Positions 4,962-5,234 of a stretch of 5,234 bases of DNA are shown here, piece after piece. The DNA comes from an uncultured Anaerococcus sp. (GTDB taxonomy: Bacteria; Bacillota_A; Clostridia; Tissierellales; Peptoniphilaceae): the NCBI GenBank assembly GCA_945916625.1, contig CAMEGY010000081.1:1-5234 (forward strand). Reading direction: 5' to 3'. The notes below the pieces were generated by a model, which ran no database searches, was not told where the DNA came from, and worked only from the letters and a program-made list of their open reading frames with translations. Made by a program: the position numbers and the translations under genes. The number at the start of each line of letters is the position of its first letter. Positions within the stretch are counted from its first letter, which is position 1.

Positions 4962-5234
4962 TTACTTATTTTCAAGGTCTTCTAGAAGAGTATCTGCAGA
5001 TAGTTTACCAAATACTACTGTATCTACTACTGCGTTTCCTCCAAGGCGGTTGGCTCCGTGGATTCCGCCTGTGATTTCTCCGCCGGCGTATAGGCCTGGT
5101 ATTACCTTACCGTCCTTATCGAGGACTCTTGCTCCAGTATCGATTCTAACACCGCCCATTGTATGGTGAACGGATGCTTGTCTTGCTGTCGCAATCCATG
5201 GTCCGTTTTCTAGCTTTGTACTATAAAGAGTTCT
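4962..5234 (-). CDS. FAD-dependent fumarate reductase / flavocytochrome c-family protein, C-terminal part
   Basis: The last 90 residues of a flavoprotein whose N-terminal part lies beyond the right edge; the frame is open to base 5234, so the internal ATG at 5159-5157 is not its start. The fragment carries HHTMGG (residues 23-28), IPGLYAGGEITGG (45-57) and HGANRLGGNA (59-68), the C-terminal FAD- and substrate-site hallmarks of the soluble fumarate reductase/urocanate reductase/flavocytochrome c family. The His of HHTMGG and Arg63 of ANRLGGN correspond to the substrate-binding His and Arg known in Shewanella flavocytochrome c3. The enzymes reduce an enoate such as fumarate with electrons delivered through FAD, often with an N-terminal FMN-binding domain and export signal; those parts cannot be seen here. 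The exact substrate is therefore open. The gene converges with nagA and ends just before its own terminator. Confidence 0.9.
   Translation of the reverse strand, partial: RTLYSTKLENGPWIATARQASVHHTMGGVRIDTGARVLDKDGKVIPGLYAGGEITGGIHGANRLGGNAVVDTVVFGKLSADTLLEDLENK

Noticed and set aside
4874..5074. Plus-strand open frame of 66 codons across the minus-strand terminator and flavoprotein end
   Set aside because: It runs through a terminator hairpin and opposite a conserved flavoprotein C-terminus, with no ribosome binding site.
1..5234. CRISPR array, tRNA, rRNA, insertion sequence or known riboswitch
   Set aside because: No regularly spaced repeats, cloverleaf-like sequence, transposase motif or recognised riboswitch core was seen on either strand.

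Overview
The window looks like chromosomal DNA from a low-GC Gram-positive bacterium. AT-rich codons, strong AGGAG-type ribosome binding sites, short operon gaps and a tagatose-6-phosphate pathway all point to Firmicutes. My best guess is an anaerobic coccus of the Anaerococcus/Peptoniphilus kind, but this is inferred from general protein character and not from any search.

Left block (1-2324, + strand): the 3' end of a DeoR-family sugar repressor (probably LacR-like), then lacC (tagatose-6-phosphate kinase) and lacD (tagatose-1,6-bisphosphate aldolase), closed by a clear intrinsic terminator. The three genes read as one operon with gaps of 36 and 2 bp. LacC and LacD convert tagatose-6-phosphate to dihydroxyacetone phosphate and glyceraldehyde-3-phosphate, and the repressor probably senses a sugar phosphate from the same route. 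lacC contains a perfect 26-bp palindrome (644-669).

Middle block (2325-4724, + strand): a 180-bp non-coding stretch with a perfect 13-bp inverted repeat. It is followed by a gene for a cysteine-free uracil-DNA-glycosylase-superfamily protein, a small cupin, and nagA (N-acetylglucosamine-6-phosphate deacetylase). The gaps are 43 and 44 bp with no visible terminator between the genes, and a strong terminator follows nagA. The link between the first two genes and amino-sugar metabolism is not obvious. NagA could feed the lacC/lacD route if its substrate were GalNAc-6-phosphate, but nothing here proves that.

Right block (4725-5234): about 190 bp of non-coding DNA that looks like a decayed minus-strand coding piece or a dispersed intergenic repeat, then a terminator for the minus strand. 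Last is the C-terminal 90 residues of a minus-strand FAD-dependent fumarate reductase/flavocytochrome c-family enzyme that runs off the right edge. nagA and this gene converge.

I see no CRISPR array, tRNA, rRNA, insertion sequence or phage gene. Most of the window is ordinary metabolism. The items most worth a second look are the palindrome in lacC, the structured region before the glycosylase-like gene, and the remnant-like stretch at 4723-4911.
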